Part shown: piece by piece, positions 62,730 to 64,000 of the stretch
Numbering within the stretch: the stretch's first letter is position 1
How the letters are laid out: each line of letters starts with the position of its first letter
Source: Gammaproteobacteria bacterium
GTDB taxonomy: Bacteria; Pseudomonadota; Gammaproteobacteria; Steroidobacterales; Steroidobacteraceae
Length of the DNA: 64,000 nt
Direction of reading: 5' to 3'
NCBI GenBank assembly: GCA_947455595.1
Contig: CANGOP010000002.1
Location: 62,001-126,000, forward strand
Notes under the pieces: generated by a model
What the model saw: only the letters and a program-made list of their open reading frames with translations
Told to the model about the DNA's origin: nothing
Databases searched by the model: none
Made by a program: the position numbers and the translations under genes

Positions 62730-64000
62730 GTGCGTTCAGACATCGAAATTGCGCAGGCAGCGACCATGAAGCCAGTGACGGAGGTCGCCTCACGACTGGG
62801 TATCCCTGACGATGCGCTGGATCAGTACGGCAAGTACAAAGCCAAGATTTCGCTGGAATACATCGACAGCCTGGCCTCGAAGCCGGACGGTAAGTTGATT
62901 CTGGTCACCGCGATCAGCCCGACGCCGGCGGGCGAGGGTAAGACCACGACGACCGTTGGTTTGGGCGATGCACTGAATAAGATCGGCAAGAAGGCGGTCA
63001 TTTGCCTGCGTGAGCCGAGCCTCGGGCCCGTGTTTGGTATGAAGGGCGGTGCCGCTGGTGGCGGTATGGCGCAGGTTGTCCCAATGGAGGACATCAACCT
63101 GCACTTCACCGGTGACTTCAATGCCATCGCTTTGGCTAACAACCTCCTGGCGGCGTTGTTGGATAACCATATTCATCACGGCAATGCTCTGGGAATTGAC
63201 GTGCGTCGCATCACGTGGAAGCGCGTGATGGACATGAACGACCGCGCACTGCGTGACATCACGGCTTCGCTGGGCGGCCCGGGCAATGGCTACCCACGTC
63301 AGGATGGCTTTGACATCGTTGTGGCCTCCGAAGTGATGGCGATCTTCTGTCTTGCGACGAGCCTCAAGGACCTCAAGGAGCGCCTGGGCAACATCGTCGT
63401 TGGCTATACGCGTGATCAGAAGCCGGTGCGCGCGCGTGAATTGAATGCTGCCGGCGCGATGACCGTCCTGCTGCGTGAAGCGCTGAAGCCAAACTTGGTT
63501 CAGACGCTTGAGAACAATGCTGCCTTCATCCATGGCGGTCCGTTTGCGAACATTGCGCACGGCTGTAACTCGGTACTCGCCACGAAGACCGCGCTCAAGC
63601 TTGCTGACTATGTTGTGACGGAAGCAGGCTTCGGTGCCGATCTCGGAGCTGAGAAGTTCATTGATATCAAGTGCCGCAAGTCGGGACTGAATCCGTCGGT
63701 CGTCGTGCTCGTGGCCACGGTCCGCGCGCTGAAGTTCCATGGCGGCTGCGATCTCAAGGAAATGAGCTCCGAGAACCTGCCGGCGCTAGAGAAGGGCATC
63801 GTTAATCTCGAGCGTCACGTCAATAACGTGCGCACCCACTATGGGCTGCCGTGCGTCATCGCGATCAACCATCGCACGACCGACACGGATGCCGAAGTCG
63901 CACTTCTCAAGGAGAAGATGGCTGCCCACGGCGCACCAGTAGTGCTCGCGCGCCACTGGGCCGAAGGCGGCGCCGGTGCAACTGAATTGGCACAGACCGT
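62730..64000 (+). CDS. fhs: Formate-tetrahydrofolate ligase, cut by the window end
   Basis: ATP-dependent formation of 10-formyl-THF from formate and THF. The visible 423 residues (of about 557 in the family) include the P-loop [12 protein letters not shown] (residues ~64-75), [28 protein letters not shown] and [14 protein letters not shown]. The GTG at 62730 has AAGGGAGA five bases upstream. No stop occurs before the window edge. Placed with 5-formyl-THF cyclo-ligase, it suggests a formate-using one-carbon route. Confidence 0.97.
   Translation, partial: MRSDIEIAQAATMKPVTEVASRLGIPDDALDQYGKYKAKISLEYIDSLASKPDGKLILVTAISPTPAGEGKTTTTVGLGDALNKIGKKAVICLREPSLGPVFGMKGGAAGGGMAQVVPMEDINLHFTGDFNAIALANNLLAALLDNHIHHGNALGIDVRRITWKRVMDMNDRALRDITASLGGPGNGYPRQDGFDIVVASEVMAIFCLATSLKDLKERLGNIVVGYTRDQKPVRARELNAAGAMTVLLREALKPNLVQTLENNAAFIHGGPFANIAHGCNSVLATKTALKLADYVVTEAGFGADLGAEKFIDIKCRKSGLNPSVVVLVATVRALKFHGGCDLKEMSSENLPALEKGIVNLERHVNNVRTHYGLPCVIAINHRTTDTDAEVALLKEKMAAHGAPVVLARHWAEGGAGATELAQT

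Overview
This window reads as a chromosome segment of a free-living, moderately GC-rich gammaproteobacterium. The evidence is the set of conserved blocks: yicC-gmk-rpoZ-spoT-ridA-recG-ubiC-ubiA, rph-rdgB-hemW, rpmE, mrcA divergent from pilMNOPQ, aroK-aroB, pyrF, hemE, and tesA divergent from ybbA-ybbP. Type IV pili, haem A and ubiquinone synthesis and a hexameric-type citrate synthase point to an aerobic, pilus-bearing Gram-negative. I cannot place it at family level from sequence alone. Nearly all the DNA is coding. I saw no rRNA or tRNA genes, insertion sequences, prophage or CRISPR.

Layout. 0-1.1 kb: end of haem A synthase and ctaB/cyoE. 1.1-6 kb: an amino-acid catabolic block with saccharopine dehydrogenase, an ALDH7-type dehydrogenase, a divergent Lrp/AsnC regulator with a perfect 13-bp-arm operator-like dyad, and a CtlX-type citrulline hydrolase. 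6.1-8.5 kb: an S41 protease lipoprotein, a HIT protein and a small unknown gene. 16.7 down to 8.5 kb: one long minus-strand run from yicC to ubiA. 16.8-20 kb: PP2C phosphatase, rph, rdgB, hemW. 20.0-20.5 kb: the only large non-coding stretch. It holds two perfect DnaA boxes in inverted orientation beside an AT-rich tract, and a good sigma-70 promoter for rpmE. 20.9-24.9 kb: gltA, a DMT transporter and an acyl-CoA ligase.

25-36.3 kb is the most distinctive region. A TonB-dependent receptor is followed by a complete quinohemoprotein amine dehydrogenase (QHNDH) locus in the order qhpG-A-D-C-B-F-E, then an enoyl-CoA hydratase. It encodes the dihaem alpha subunit, the beta-propeller beta subunit and the small gamma subunit, in which every residue needed for the cysteine tryptophylquinone cofactor and the three thioether cross-links is present. 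It also encodes the whole maturation set: radical SAM cross-linker, flavin monooxygenase, ABC exporter and subtilisin-like leader protease. The predicted route is periplasmic oxidation of a primary amine to an aldehyde, with possible later steps through the CoA ligase and hydratase. The AraC-type regulator known from Paracoccus is absent here.

36.3-46.8 kb: an unknown gene, mrcA, pilMNOPQ, and a large Ig-repeat lipoprotein inserted between pilQ and aroK. 46.9-53.2 kb: aroK, aroB, dgt, pyrF, hemE, crcB, ppa (with an unusual basic tail) and a GNAT acetyltransferase. 53.2-64 kb: fadD preceded by a G9 tract, an LplT-PlsC fusion, tesA/ybbA/ybbP, an orphan anti-sigma-like protein, a small conserved unknown, 5-formyl-THF cyclo-ligase, and a formate-THF ligase cut by the window end.
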